Source of the DNA: Balanoglossus misakiensis
Taxonomy: Eukaryota > Hemichordata
Assembly (NCBI GenBank): GCA_040954595.2
Contig: CM082589.2
Location: 7,006,001 to 7,070,000, forward strand
Direction of reading: 5' to 3'
DNA: 64,000 nt
Shown in pieces: positions 23,101 through 31,550 of this stretch. The notes under the pieces are model-generated. The model was not told the origin of the DNA. It worked only from the letters and a program-made list of their open reading frames with translations, and made no database searches. How positions within the stretch are numbered: the stretch's first letter is position 1; the number at the start of each line of letters is the position of its first letter. Made by a program: the position numbers and the translations under genes.

Positions 23101-26085
23101 TTGAGAAGGTGCTGATTCAATGCTAGATTAAAATGGGCATTAACTTGTAACTTTTGATGATTTGTTGTTCTGGATATTGACGGTAGTATGTAGACATACT
23201 CAATAAAAAATGCAGAACCCCCTCAAAAATGAACACTAGGTTTGGTGGAATTAGTGGAAGATGAAACATTGCAGCTTCTATCGACATCAAATGGGCCATA
23301 GCGGATGTCTTTTGATGTATGACAGTTTCGGAAAAATCAAGAATCTTCAGAAAGGTCAACAGCTTTTATTTGTCTGTATTCACATGAAGAGAGGGTTCTG
23401 TCAAAAAATAATTTTTACTCGTAAAAGATCAACAACTTTACATTTATAGGATAGAGCTCTCCTCCCATGTCATAGAAATTAATTCAGATTTAAATCATAA
23501 TCTTTGATGTGCGTGCTTTTGTAGGTATGACAGGAGAAGTGACCACTGCGGTGGATATCTATGCATTTGGTGTGTGCGCATTGGAGATGGCTGTGCTGGG
23601 ACTACAAAGTAATGGAGACGGCTCGTTCATTCCCAGAGAGACCATTGAGGCAGCGATGGCTAAAATTGAAAACAGAAAGCAGTCGGTAAGTCGCTACAAA
23701 TTGAAGTAAATTCACGAGTCAAATTCATCGTGCAGCTGCGCCCTTCACTGGTGCAGTGCAGTGCGCCCTGTAAATCAAATATGGCTGCCAAGTCCCAATA
23801 ATCCAAGATGGCCGCTGTTTGCAGTGCCCCTTATCAACCAATATGGCCGCCAATCATTCTGTTTTCCCCTGAAATGTGAGCATTCTTTGAGAGTGGGCTG
23901 ACTTTGACCTCAGGATTTGGCTACTTATTCTTGGGCTGACTGAAAACCACAGCCAGAATTTATTCTGTTTTTTTTTTACTGTCAATCAGGATTTCATCCG
24001 GACCTGCCTGACCAAAGATGTTACAAAGAGACCGACAGCGAGAATCCTGTTGTTTCATCAAATATTGTTTGAAGTTCATTCACTTAAACTCCTAGCTGCT
24101 CATAATTTTGTAAACAATGAAAGTAAGTAACTGCCACAATCCTCTGCCATTGACTATATATTGAAACGTTGTTACTACTACCAGATAACTTTATTGAAAA
24201 CTTTACTGACTAAATTTCCTATTGATTAGGATTACTGCCAGATAACTTATCAGATGATGCCGTAGATAAAAAGAAAGACGATGCAGAAGATAAAATTATC
24301 GCTGACATCAGGCATACAGATGGTCGGGAAGGCGTGCAATGGAAGTAAGTGCAGTGGTTGAACATACGACTCCCTAGGTCATATCCAGTGGGAATTGGAC
24401 TCCCTGAGTGAGCACAGAGAATGTTCTAGCTGCCTGATTTATACTGCTGAATGTTTTTATGCCCAAGTTTAGTCAAGTTATCATAATCTGAGTATGAGCA
24501 GTGTTCAAAACGTCCAAGTCATCTGAAATCAAGTATTAAAGTAAGCACCATTCTGAAATCTTAACTGTGGGTTGTGTTACAGATATTCCCAGGTTCCTAC
24601 ATTACAGTTAGAGAAGTTCCTAGAAGATGTCAAGTAAGTATGCTTCGGCCCACCAGCTATCATTTGTTCTCGCTGAGAATAGGGTATGCTATAAGACAAT
24701 CTGAAATCATCTGGCACCTCCTTATAAAATCCCGTTTGTTAAACATGACAAAAATCTGCCATCTTGATTGTCATCACTGACCTAAGCATCAAAATCCTAT
24801 TTAAGGACAGAAATCTGCCATCTTGATTTTCATCGCTGACCTAAGCATCAAAATCCTATTTAAGGACAGAAATCTGCCATCTTGATTTTCATCACTGACC
24901 TAAGCAGCAAAATCCTATTTCAGGACAGAAATATGCCATCTTGATTCTCATCACTGACCTAAGCAGCAAAAACCCTATTTAAAGGTAGTGAGAATTGTAA
25001 TATGTAAATCCTGTGCGTTATTTTCGCCTGTCTTTCAGGAACGGCATCTATCCCTTGACAGCATTTGCATTGCCAGAGCCTCAGCCGGTCAAGCCCCGCC
25101 CTCCCACACCGGAGGTGGCGGAGTCGGTCAAAAGCACCACACCGGAGCCAGGGGATGTCGAACAGAGACAAATCTTGCAGATCATGCAGTGCAATGTCAC
25201 CAAGCAACTGCCTGAGGACAGTCAAGAAAAACAGCTACATGTAAGTGATCGTGCAAATAAGTCACTTCAAGGTATACGGTCACCTATGGAAAATTAGCTA
25301 TAGTTACCATGGCAAATTGAGATCAAGCCAATCACATATTTTCAGTAGGTGGCACACGCAAAAAAAGAGCGCCACCATATGTTCTTTAGAACCCTCAAAT
25401 ACGCCATTTCTGCCATATATGGACGTATGTAAATTGGAGGTGACTGTATACCTTAACGTGTCAAACTGTAATCTCTCATTTTAATACTTCCTTGTAACCA
25501 TTCCTATTTTTGAAGAAAAAAAATCCATCTTTCTATTGAGGACAGAAAATAATCTGTGCACAGATACTGAAAGGGTCTGTTTTGAATGTATTCCGTGATT
25601 ATTTCACACAGAAACTGACCATTATTTTACGGATGGACGACAAAATGAACCGCCACCTGACCTGTGATTTCACACCAGAAGACAATGCTTTTTTGCTGGC
25701 CGAAGAATTAGTGCATTACGGTTTCATCAATATGGTAAGTTTTTGAATGACTAGTGAAGAACGCTGTTGTCATTTTCATCATTAAGAATGATTGGCGGCC
25801 ATATTGGTTGATAAGGGGCACTGCAAACGGCGGCCATGTTGGATTATTGGGACTTGGCAGCCATATTTGATTTACAGGGCGCACTGCACTACACCAGTGA
25901 AGGGCACAGTTCATACAAAATGTGGCTGTCATTAAAAATCTCAAAATAATTTTGAAAAAAAAAAAATTGATCGTTTTATTGTTCTGTGTTACACCTCGCA
26001 GAACGATCGTGACAAAGTAGCCAATCAGATAGAAGAACACATGAAGCATATATCCTCCCCGCAGTCGTCGATTGGACTGTCATAG
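5022..26085 (+). CDS. NRBP1: Nuclear receptor-binding protein 1 (NRBP1) pseudokinase, complete 13-exon gene
   Basis: NRBP1 is a cytoplasmic/nuclear pseudokinase scaffold. Known relatives bind TSC22-family proteins (the fly orthologue Madm binds Bunched) and act as an Elongin BC ubiquitin-ligase adaptor. Exons: 5022-5135, 14778-14900, 15911-16012, 17431-17561, 19319-19413, 22984-23067, 23525-23685, 23990-24122, 24230-24344, 24583-24633, 25039-25240, 25612-25734, 26002-26085. They total 1518 bases, or 505 residues (human is about 535). All junctions are GT-AG and keep frame. Hallmarks: an acidic N-terminus ending ESPCGRWQKRREE; VVWNE (62-66) where kinases have VAIK; HGN (168-170) instead of HRD; GSV (187-189) instead of DFG. 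Catalysis is therefore not expected. A Pro-rich linker (about 380-405) precedes a conserved C-terminal helical domain (about 438-490). Only one start fits the conserved acidic N-terminus. The stop is TAG at 26083. Confidence 0.95.
10884..11136. mobile_element. Foldback MITE, CTGTAAAACAC family, copy 1
   Basis: The ends are complementary (TACTGTAAAACACTTT... and ...AAAGTGTTTTTCAGTA) and the interior is also largely self-complementary (TTTTCGCGA, GATATC, AGAGAGGC blocks). It is flanked by TA. There is no coding capacity, so this is a non-autonomous element, probably mobilised by a TA-targeting transposase. This copy has an extra internal segment repeated near its right end. Confidence 0.8.
12362..12559. 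mobile_element. Foldback MITE, CTGTAAAACAC family, copy 2
   Basis: The left end matches the family exactly; the right end is degraded (GTGTTTTTAA instead of GTGTTTTACAGTA). The interior shares the CGCGAGCCAAAATAGCGTG block with the other copies. Confidence 0.75.
12599..12677. mobile_element. Small TTAA-flanked foldback element
   Basis: TTAACCCTTTCAAGCC at the left mirrors GGCCAGAAAGGGTTAA at the right, with about 45 bases between. The TTAA at both borders resembles a piggyBac-type target duplication. This is an inference from structure only. Confidence 0.4.
13445..13656. mobile_element. Foldback MITE, CTGTAAAACAC family, copy 3 (best preserved)
   Basis: This 212-bp copy has both termini intact (TACTGTAAAACAC / GTGTTTTACAGTA). 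The arms contain TTTTCGCGAG and its complement. It is the best template for a family consensus in this window. Confidence 0.85.
14592..14690 (+). pseudogene. Decayed tandem copy of NRBP1 exon 2 and its acceptor
   Basis: The segment repeats TTTCATTTCCTTTGAAACAG plus the first about 50 bases of exon 2 some 147 bases before the real exon. The copy reads MQRDVTSISVAYLA where the exon reads TQRDVPGIDVAYLA, then loses homology and meets stops. It has no donor at the right place. It looks like a local duplication that was never functional or has decayed; the AG acceptor is still present. Confidence 0.75.
14778..14900 (+). CDS. NRBP1: NRBP1 exon 2 (residues 39-79)
   Basis: Encodes VPGIDVAYLAMDTEEG, almost unchanged from human, then VEVVWNEVQFSER. 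The VAIK lysine position is occupied by the VVWN sequence. Donor GAA|GTGAGT, phase 0. Confidence 0.95.
14953..15166. mobile_element. Foldback MITE, CTGTAAAAC family, variant copy 4
   Basis: This copy begins 53 bases after the exon 2 donor. Its termini read TACTGTAAAACGG...CCGTTTTACAGTA, a matched CGG/CCG change from the CAC/GTG of other copies. The compensated change suggests a distinct subfamily rather than random decay. Confidence 0.8.
15167..15910 (+). other. Rest of NRBP1 intron 2
   Basis: About 740 bases of AT-rich intron ending in a strong TTTTTTTTCTGTTTCCTTTTCAG-type acceptor tract. No repeat or reading frame of note. Confidence 0.6.
15911..16012 (+). CDS. NRBP1: NRBP1 exon 3 (residues 80-113)
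   Basis: Encodes VFDNLIQLEHVNIVKFHKYW, the pseudokinase N-lobe segment equivalent to the alpha-C helix and beta-4, near identical to vertebrates. Phase 0 at both ends. Confidence 0.95.
16013..17430 (+). other. NRBP1 intron 3
   Basis: 1.4 kb, containing a TGTAC pentanucleotide microsatellite (16704-16755). Otherwise AT-rich and without recognised content. Confidence 0.7.
16704..16755. repeat. (TGTAC)n microsatellite
   Basis: About ten copies of a palindromic-cored pentamer (GTAC). Both strands read the same unit, so it can fold into a hairpin. Confidence 0.95.
17431..17561 (+). CDS. NRBP1: NRBP1 exon 4 (residues 114-157)
   Basis: Encodes VIFITEYMSSGSLKQFLK, the hinge region, then a Lys-rich loop and WKRWCTQILSAL. 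It ends two bases into a serine codon (AG|T). Acceptor CCGAACCTACAG, donor GAG|GTGAGT. Confidence 0.95.
17562..19318 (+). other. NRBP1 intron 4
   Basis: 1.76 kb. The first part (17.6-18.0 kb) shows loosely repeated phrases such as TTGAAAATTA and CCTTGCCTAG. A C/A homopolymer run occurs at about 18.89 kb. No coding signal. Confidence 0.6.
19319..19413 (+). CDS. NRBP1: NRBP1 exon 5 (residues 157-189), degenerate catalytic loop
   Basis: Encodes PPIIHGNLTCDTIFIQHNGLI. HGN replaces HRD, so the catalytic aspartate is Asn, and the following GS begins the region that replaces DFG. This is the key evidence for pseudokinase status. Confidence 0.95.
19414..22983 (+). other. NRBP1 intron 5
   Basis: 3.6 kb. 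Contains the first 355-bp palindromic element (22210-22564), C-homopolymers at about 20.93 and 21.19 kb, and otherwise AT-rich sequence without recognised genes. Confidence 0.65.
22210..22564. mobile_element. 355-bp palindromic element, copy 1
   Basis: Begins TTAAAGGGACAAAGTCCCTC and ends in the complement (GAGAGACTTTGTCCTTTTAA). Internal arms include GTTCAACCACACACAACTTC against its reverse complement, so nearly the whole element folds on itself. There is no coding capacity. A second copy lies at 26634. Confidence 0.75.
22984..23067 (+). CDS. NRBP1: NRBP1 exon 6 (residues 189-217)
   Basis: Encodes VAPDTIHNHVKTFREEQKN then IAPEYG, where the APE-type motif is retained while DFG is absent. It splits a glycine codon with exon 7 (G|GT). 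Confidence 0.95.
23525..23685 (+). CDS. NRBP1: NRBP1 exon 7 (residues 217-270)
   Basis: Encodes TTAVDIYAFGVCALEMAVLG, the C-lobe helix equivalent to kinase subdomain IX, followed by a lineage-variable loop. Ends in phase 0 with TCG|GTAAGT. Confidence 0.95.
23737..23860 (+). repeat. Inverted repeat arm 1, intron 7 of NRBP1
   Basis: This 124-base block runs from GCGCCCTTCACTGG to GGCCGCCAATCATTCT. It is matched in inverted orientation at 25785-25908 with only a few mismatches by eye. It contains several ATGGCCGCC-type motifs resembling YY1 sites. Confidence 0.85.
23990..24122 (+). CDS. NRBP1: NRBP1 exon 8 (residues 271-315)
   Basis: Encodes DFIRTCLTKDVTKRPTAR, the end of the kinase-like fold with the conserved RPTA arginine, then LLFHQILFEVHSLKLLAAH. 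Donor AAA|GTAAGT, phase 1. Confidence 0.95.
24230..24344 (+). CDS. NRBP1: NRBP1 exon 9 (residues 315-353)
   Basis: Encodes LLPDNLSDDAVDKKKDDAED, a charged linker less conserved than its neighbours. Acceptor ATTGATTAG, donor GGAA|GTAAGT. Confidence 0.9.
24583..24633 (+). CDS. NRBP1: NRBP1 exon 10 (residues 353-370)
   Basis: A 51-base micro-exon encoding YSQVPTLQLEKFLEDV, aligned to LYSQSPALELDKFLEDVRN in human. It is identified by homology and by phase 2 at both ends. Confidence 0.92.
24751..24983 (+). repeat. 59-bp tandem repeat, four units, intron 10
   Basis: The phrase CTGCCATCTTGATT recurs at 24756, 24815, 24874 and 24933 (the last as ATGCC), a strict 59-base period. Each unit also contains ATCACTGACCTAAGCA and CCTATTTAAGGACAG. 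The units differ at few positions, so expansion is recent. Confidence 0.9.
25039..25240 (+). CDS. NRBP1: NRBP1 exon 11 (residues 370-437)
   Basis: Encodes NGIYPLTAFALPEPQPVKP then a TPEPGDVEQRQILQIMQCNV stretch that matches TPTPEPAEVETRKVVLMQCN of human. Contains the Pro-rich linker. Phase 0 at the donor. Confidence 0.95.
25269..25454. mobile_element. 186-bp AAGGTATAC element, copy 1 (intron 11)
   Basis: The termini AAGGTATACGGTCACCT and AGGTGACTGTATACCTT are inverted repeats. An inverted-orientation copy of the same length lies at 60130-60315. There is no coding capacity, so this is a MITE-like element. Confidence 0.75.
25612..25734 (+). CDS. NRBP1: NRBP1 exon 12 (residues 438-478)
   Basis: Encodes KLTIILRMDDKMNRHLTCDF then AEELVHYGFIN, aligned to the conserved C-terminal helical region of NRBP1. 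Phase 0 at both ends. Confidence 0.95.
25785..25908 (-). repeat. Inverted repeat arm 2, intron 12 of NRBP1
   Basis: Reverse complement of 23737-23860. It lies between exons 12 and 13, so the two arms bracket exons 8-12. Confidence 0.85.
26002..26085 (+). CDS. NRBP1: NRBP1 exon 13, C-terminus (residues 479-505)
   Basis: Encodes NDRDKVANQIEEHMKHISSP and ends in GLS before TAG. The acceptor is TTACACCTCGCAG. The human C-terminus has a similar ADQSRLTSLLEE helix at this position. Confidence 0.9.
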   Translation, partial: NDRDKVANQIEEHMKHISSPQSSIGLS

Positions 26086-26415
26086 CAACAAGTCACCTTG
26101 GAAACGGAAACCTGCCCTGCCCGACTGCGAGCTGCAATGCCTGGTGCAGAGTGCAACAGCAAAACGAAACAAATATGACTGTATCTGTGTCGTCTTGTAT
26201 TATCCCGGATACTCAGTGGTGCTTTCTTCTGCACAGTGTTTAAACTGTGTCAGTTTAAAAAAAAATTATATAACTAACTGCCGTCACAGTATTTGTGCTT
26301 GAACTGTAATTCCAAATGGCTGCTATTGAGAATCGTTACCGATAGGATCTCCGTGGCACTTGCTGTGTTCCGAGAAAACGTCGTCGATATTTAAGCACTT
26401 GCCATGTTCAGAGAA

Positions 26416-26421
26416 AATAAA
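26416..26421 (+). promoter_or_regulatory. Possible NRBP1 polyadenylation signal
   Basis: AATAAA 331 bases after the stop, followed within about 20 bases by a GT-rich stretch (TGTTGTCTTTG). Longer UTR forms cannot be excluded. Confidence 0.4.
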
Positions 26422-26633
26422 ATGTTGTCTTTGACCAGAGATGTTGGTACAGTAAACTAACGTAACTTGTTATTATTTTTTTAACAGTTTTTGCCCAATA
26501 GATGTAGTTTTTGTCGATGGAGAAACGTCTGCCTTGGTTTGACAATCTCAAACCCTCTGCTTGTTTGTTTTCTCAATTCATGGGTGTGTCTAGTGGACAC
26601 AATGCGGTCGATCAAAGCATGTTAGCGCAGGGT

Positions 26634-26989
26634 TTAAAGGGACAAAGTCTCTCTCTTCCTACCCTTTTTACATTAATTATGTTTGATACGAGATACCATT
26701 TAAGCTAATGTACATGTGGATATGTAGTGAATCAACGTTCAACCACACACACCTGCCATCCAGCTTGTAGACACAAGAGTGAAAAAACTCGCCAAAATGA
26801 ATAATCAGTCTCTACCATTTATTCATTTGGGGCGAGTTTTTACTCTCATATCCTACAAACGGAATGGAAGTTGTGTGTGGTTCAACGTTGATTCACTATA
26901 TATCCACATTTACATTAACATAAACGGTGTCTTGTATCAAACATAATTAATGGAAAAGAGGCAGTAAGAGAGAGACTTTGTCCCTTTAA
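26634..26989. mobile_element. 355-bp palindromic element, copy 2
   Basis: Begins TTAAAGGGACAAAGTCTCTC and ends AGACTTTGTCCCTTTAA. It has the same internal arms as the copy at 22210. It lies downstream of NRBP1, possibly in its extended 3' UTR. Confidence 0.75.
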
Positions 26990-27578
26990 GATACCAGACA
27001 GTGAGATTGTTTTTGAAAGAATTCTATTTTTTTTTTTTTGAAAATTACACTGAACCAGCCAGTGCAAGGATTTAAATTTTGTAAGCAGACGTTTATATCT
27101 GTATATATTTTACATTCATACTAACACAAGGGCATCCTAACTATTAAAAATGTGTAACAATATAAAAATGTAATATTGTAGTATACTTCCAGTGCAAATT
27201 GTAGAAAACTAACGATGATATTTAGAGTAGAGAAAGAGTCTATTATTGTATTTGGCATTAACACGAACCATCATTTTGTTAGAGTAAGAATGTTTGGGAA
27301 GAAGGGGGGGGGGGGTTCTCGTGAAGGTGCTTAGCAGTGATGTTTCTATTAGTTGAATTCTACCATCTGGAAATACCAATTAATGGAATAATCCAGTTAC
27401 TTTATTCTGATGAGGTGGACCATACCACTGATAATGTAGGGGTGAACAAGGAGAAAATCTTGCACCCTCAAGTGCCAGCTTGTGACCTTATATGCATCGT
27501 CTATACCTGCTTGACTACCACAGCACTCTACTGAAACAATTGCCCACCCTTGTGTTGTGTATGCAGTGCCTAAGAATA
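26990..27578. other. Non-coding stretch downstream of NRBP1
   Basis: AT-rich with a T-run at about 27.03 kb and a G-run at about 27.31 kb. No gene recognised. Confidence 0.5.
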
Positions 27579-27794
27579 TACTGTTAAACACTTTATTTTC
27601 GTGAGTTGAAATTTTCGCGATATCGAGAGAGGCCACTGTTTCGCGAGCATTAAGTTTCACGTTCTCATATTTCATTCACTTCATCGTTATCTTCAAAAAA
27701 TATTTAGTACGCAACTTTTTATTTTCACGCTATTTTGGCTCTCGCGTATTTCGCGAAAATTTATTGCTCGCGAAAATAAAGTATTTGGCACAGT
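27579..27794. mobile_element. Foldback MITE, CTGTAAAACAC family, copy 5
   Basis: Begins TACTGTTAAACACTTT and ends near AAAGTATTTGGCACAGTG, so both ends carry substitutions. The interior matches copies 1-3. Confidence 0.75.
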
Positions 27795-29760
27795 GTGCGT
27801 GTGTGTGTTTACATGTACCGGTATATGTGTATTATATGTATGTTTAGTTGGTCCAGGACACTGAATTTTTTCCATCAAAATACACACGCACTCCGTGTAC
27901 CACGATCTGTTGCTACCCGTCTTGGCCAGGGCATCATGGGTAAAGTGCTACCAAATGCCAGACTGAGGTAGAACAATGCAAATCTGCTCTAGAGGTTTAC
28001 TAGTGTGTGTGATTTATTGAAAATGAGGGAAAGGCTATTTTGAAGCACTGTAAATGCTGCTCAGTATAACTGAATTGCTTCCAGGTTTCATGTAAGTCTT
28101 GTTTTCTGCATTTTTTGTGTTCTTTTTGAAGGCTATACATATGTATAGATGCGTTATTGTAGATGTTGTGAAAAGTTTTGAATGCTGTTTCCAATTAATA
28201 CCAACAAGATCTCAATCAGGAAACTTCAATCCTACACAGAAATACTTCACATGTGATTTCACCATTTGCCCTTTCATTGTCTGTGAATGTATCCAAAAAT
28301 AGTTATTGTAGAAAGTTGAGTTGTACAGAAGCATATTGTTGCAAATTAATATCTTTGACTTTGTAATATATGTGATGTTGGTCACACAAGTATGGGCCAT
28401 GTAAAGAATGGTGAATCAAAATCTGCCCGTTGCCAAGTGAATGAGTTGTAAACCAATGCTTACAGTAGGCCCCATTTGTTGCTAGTTGAGTGCCTTCAGT
28501 TGTATTTAATTTTACATAACTGCCTGAAGCCGAAACAAATTGATGGGTGGCCAGCTTCTTATTGTGTTTTGAATTGTTTTTTCTTCAGAATTTGGGGTTC
28601 ATTTTTGCAAGCCAGCAGTTTTCGTTTGGGAACAAAATATGTTTCAGAAGAATTTTTCCGGTCAAGTTCACATATACTGAAGATGTTGATCTGTTTATCG
28701 TATGTAGGTTCGCCCATACCACTGAAAATGGCTTAAACCAAAATGTGGGGGAGGGGTGATAAGTTTAGAGAGATCTTTTAAGACAACTCGCATTCAAATT
28801 ATTCACTGTTTTCCTGAACAAACGTTTATTTTTTACTTGTCCAATATACAGTTGTAAATATCTGAACGTATTCACATGAATTAACCTCGATCAAAATTGG
28901 CTGTAAACAAACAGGTTGTTCCAAAATTTCGTATTGATATGAGCTCAAACTACTTCAAATTCAGACTTTCACATTTAGTCTACAAATTTTTGGGGGCGGG
29001 AAAAATTTGTGAAAAGTTCGACAGTTACCGACTTCCTGTTGTGTTAAGCATGGCTTGCCAGTTGTACAGTTAATAATGCAGAGTCTAACATGTTCACACC
29101 CTTTCCGTTCTGTGTAAATCTGATGTATTCCTTGTCGTGTGAGACTCTGAACAGTTTAATTTGAAATCATTCCACATTCTCAGTCTGAAATGAATTGTCA
29201 ACGATGAAAATGCAATGTAGTTGTCCATTTGAATTGGTGCTAGTAATATTTGATTGTTGAATTTCTGATCAATTTGCCGGATTTTTTTGGCAGCTGCAGT
29301 ATGCCTGGTAGGGACTGCAGATTTGCAAGTGTCTTGTTGGCCTCTTCATTAGAAGAGATTGAATATTTTGACAGATTGATTTTTTTATGTGCTGTCATTT
29401 TAGATAAAATGTACCTGAGGGCTTGTCTAATCATTTTACAGGTTTATTTAGGTATGCATTAAAATGGCGTAATGAGCATAATTCTGACTGCCATTTTTAA
29501 GTCGTTTCACAGAGCAATTAATGTTTTTTTCCCGTATGAACAAATGTTAAAATCCACTATGAAGTTTTAAACAAAATACAATTAAAAAGGGGTATACAGA
29601 GATTTTGTTTGTTTTTACTAAGAGAGTGCAGTTGACTTCTGTGTGATAGATCCCCTGCTATTTCTTGTCCCTCCCCCTCTCCCTCTCTTGGCCCCTTCCT
29701 GGTGCCCTCCGATCCCCTTCTCAACAACTCACACGCTGCATTGGTGAAATAAAAAGCCAT

Positions 29761-29928
29761 ATTTAATGTAGACTCTCTCACAGCCCACGGTTCGCTACAA
29801 CAAGCTCTTCACTGACGCGCCCTCAACCGTTTGGCAAGGGAGAAGCACCGTTTGGTGTTGTGTAGCGCAATCAGACGATAAGCCTGCATGGCCGGCGAGA
29901 GGGGTTGTGAGAGAGTCTATGTTTAATG
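29761..29928. repeat. Foldback element
   Basis: TTAATGTAGACTCTCTCACAG at the left pairs with TGTGAGAGAGTCTATGTTTAA at the right. An inner pair (TTCGCTACAACA / TGTTGTGTAGCGC) extends the fold. MITE-like; no second copy seen in the window. Confidence 0.5.
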
Positions 29929-31289
29929 GCGCCTGGGGACCCATATTAAACCGCTGGGAAAAACTGATTCCCGTTTCTGTCTTCATTTGACTGATCCAGT
30001 AGCGGGTCCAACTCATGCCAGTGGACAAGTGGAAGTTGAAATCTATAAAGCGCCGCCTAGTGGTGACTTTATGTTGGCCTGTATCGATGCTTTATTTCCA
30101 TACATTTTATCATCCATTGTTTATAATGTGTAGTGTATGAGCAGAGAAGCCTCAGTGTTCCGGTTAGAACCGTATCGGTAAGACAAAGACAGAAGAGTTG
30201 ACAGACAACAAATTTATTCAGTTTATATCATAAATTCTTACTAAAACGTTCCCTGAATAAATCCCTGTGGTTCAACCAATGAGAGCGCTGAAGTGGCGTT
30301 CGATTTGAGGGAAGGTAACTGATTCGTCAATGGCGTTCCACTGGAAGTATCACCATAGTTACCTACTTACTTCACAATTTCATTTTTATAGATCGATTGC
30401 CAAAAATTGAGATAATCAGAATTATTTTACACGTAATCATAATTTACGCGTACAAGTGTACAGATTGGTACCAAGTTCGTTCTCTGTGATATTTTCGGCT
30501 CGCTTGACGTTTTTAACCGTCTATTCGGATCGATGTACTGGCCGCGGGGCTATGCGCATACGTCGACGGGGCGTAGCTGCATGATGGCCGCCGAGCGTGA
30601 AATTCAATATGTCCCCTAACGTGACAAAAGTAAGAAAATAAAATTGACATTTTCAATGATAAGAAGTAAAAAAAAAATAGTTTGATAATTCAGTAATCTT
30701 AATGTTAAATTGCGCAACTTTATTCAATTTCCCATAATCTACTCCCCTGTCTTACAAGGATTTAAACTCGCCGGTTGATCTCTTATAAAAAAATATATAC
30801 CTGGTTTCAAGTAAATTTTAAATAAAAAAAGTCAATGTTTTTGTAATTAAACTTAAGTTACGCCTTTTTTATTAAAAAAAATTTAGTAACGTTTAAATGT
30901 TGTCCAATTTGGTATGACGGTTAAAAATACCGTATTCATCAATTAAATTAAGCACCCAAGCAAGTATTTTTTTCTTTACTGATATAGACTTGCATATCAC
31001 CTGCTAATGAGAAAAAACATGTTTTTATTGATGAGGATACTGTTGAAGTGCAATATTAGTTAGTTTATAGTGTCAATAGTAATACATAGCGCAGAAAGTA
31101 TACGTATTGTATGCAGTTGAAATTCGCAAACTGTTTTCAGTTGTTTTTTCAAGAAAAAAATACTTGGTCAGATTACCAGGTCGATCAGCTAATTGACAAG
31201 TATAATATATGGATGCTGTTGCCATAATAACCACCAAATATTTATGCATTGATCGGATAAAGATCGAATTGTTGATCGGCTACTTAGGC

Positions 31290-31309
31290 GGCTGCACATG
31301 CGCAGCCGC
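31290..31309. promoter_or_regulatory. NRF1-like palindrome
   Basis: CGGCTGCACATGCGCAGCCG is self-complementary apart from one position pair and embeds a GCATGCGC-type core. The surroundings (31255-31390) are CpG-richer than the flanks. No associated gene recognised. Confidence 0.3.
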
Positions 31310-31550
31310 TGTTTTATACGCGCAACTATAGTTGCCAGTCAATCGCCCCGTGTAACGTAACTGTTCGATGTAGCGTCACACAGGCAAGGGATAATGGAAA
31401 AATAAAAAAATAAAAACAATTATATGGAAGTGATTGATAACCGAAAGAAAACTGGCGCCGAAAGGAAAACGTGTCGACATTTCAATGAGTTTGATAAGTT
31501 CGATGAGGAGACAAGCGTCGGGTTTCATAAAAAAGTTTTATTGTTAAAAA

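Larger units (their letters stand above)
27795..31550. other. Intergenic stretch, no gene recognised
   Basis: Mostly AT-rich. Items seen: a foldback at 29761-29928; a CpG-rich patch at 30520-30600 with a YY1-like GATGGCCGCC; and a 20-bp near-palindrome with an NRF1-like core at 31290-31309. The last two look promoter-like, but I cannot attach a gene to them. Confidence 0.5.

Noticed and set aside
24751-24983. CRISPR-like spacing
   Set aside because: The 59-bp units are repeated in full with no unique spacers; this is an ordinary tandem repeat in a eukaryotic intron.
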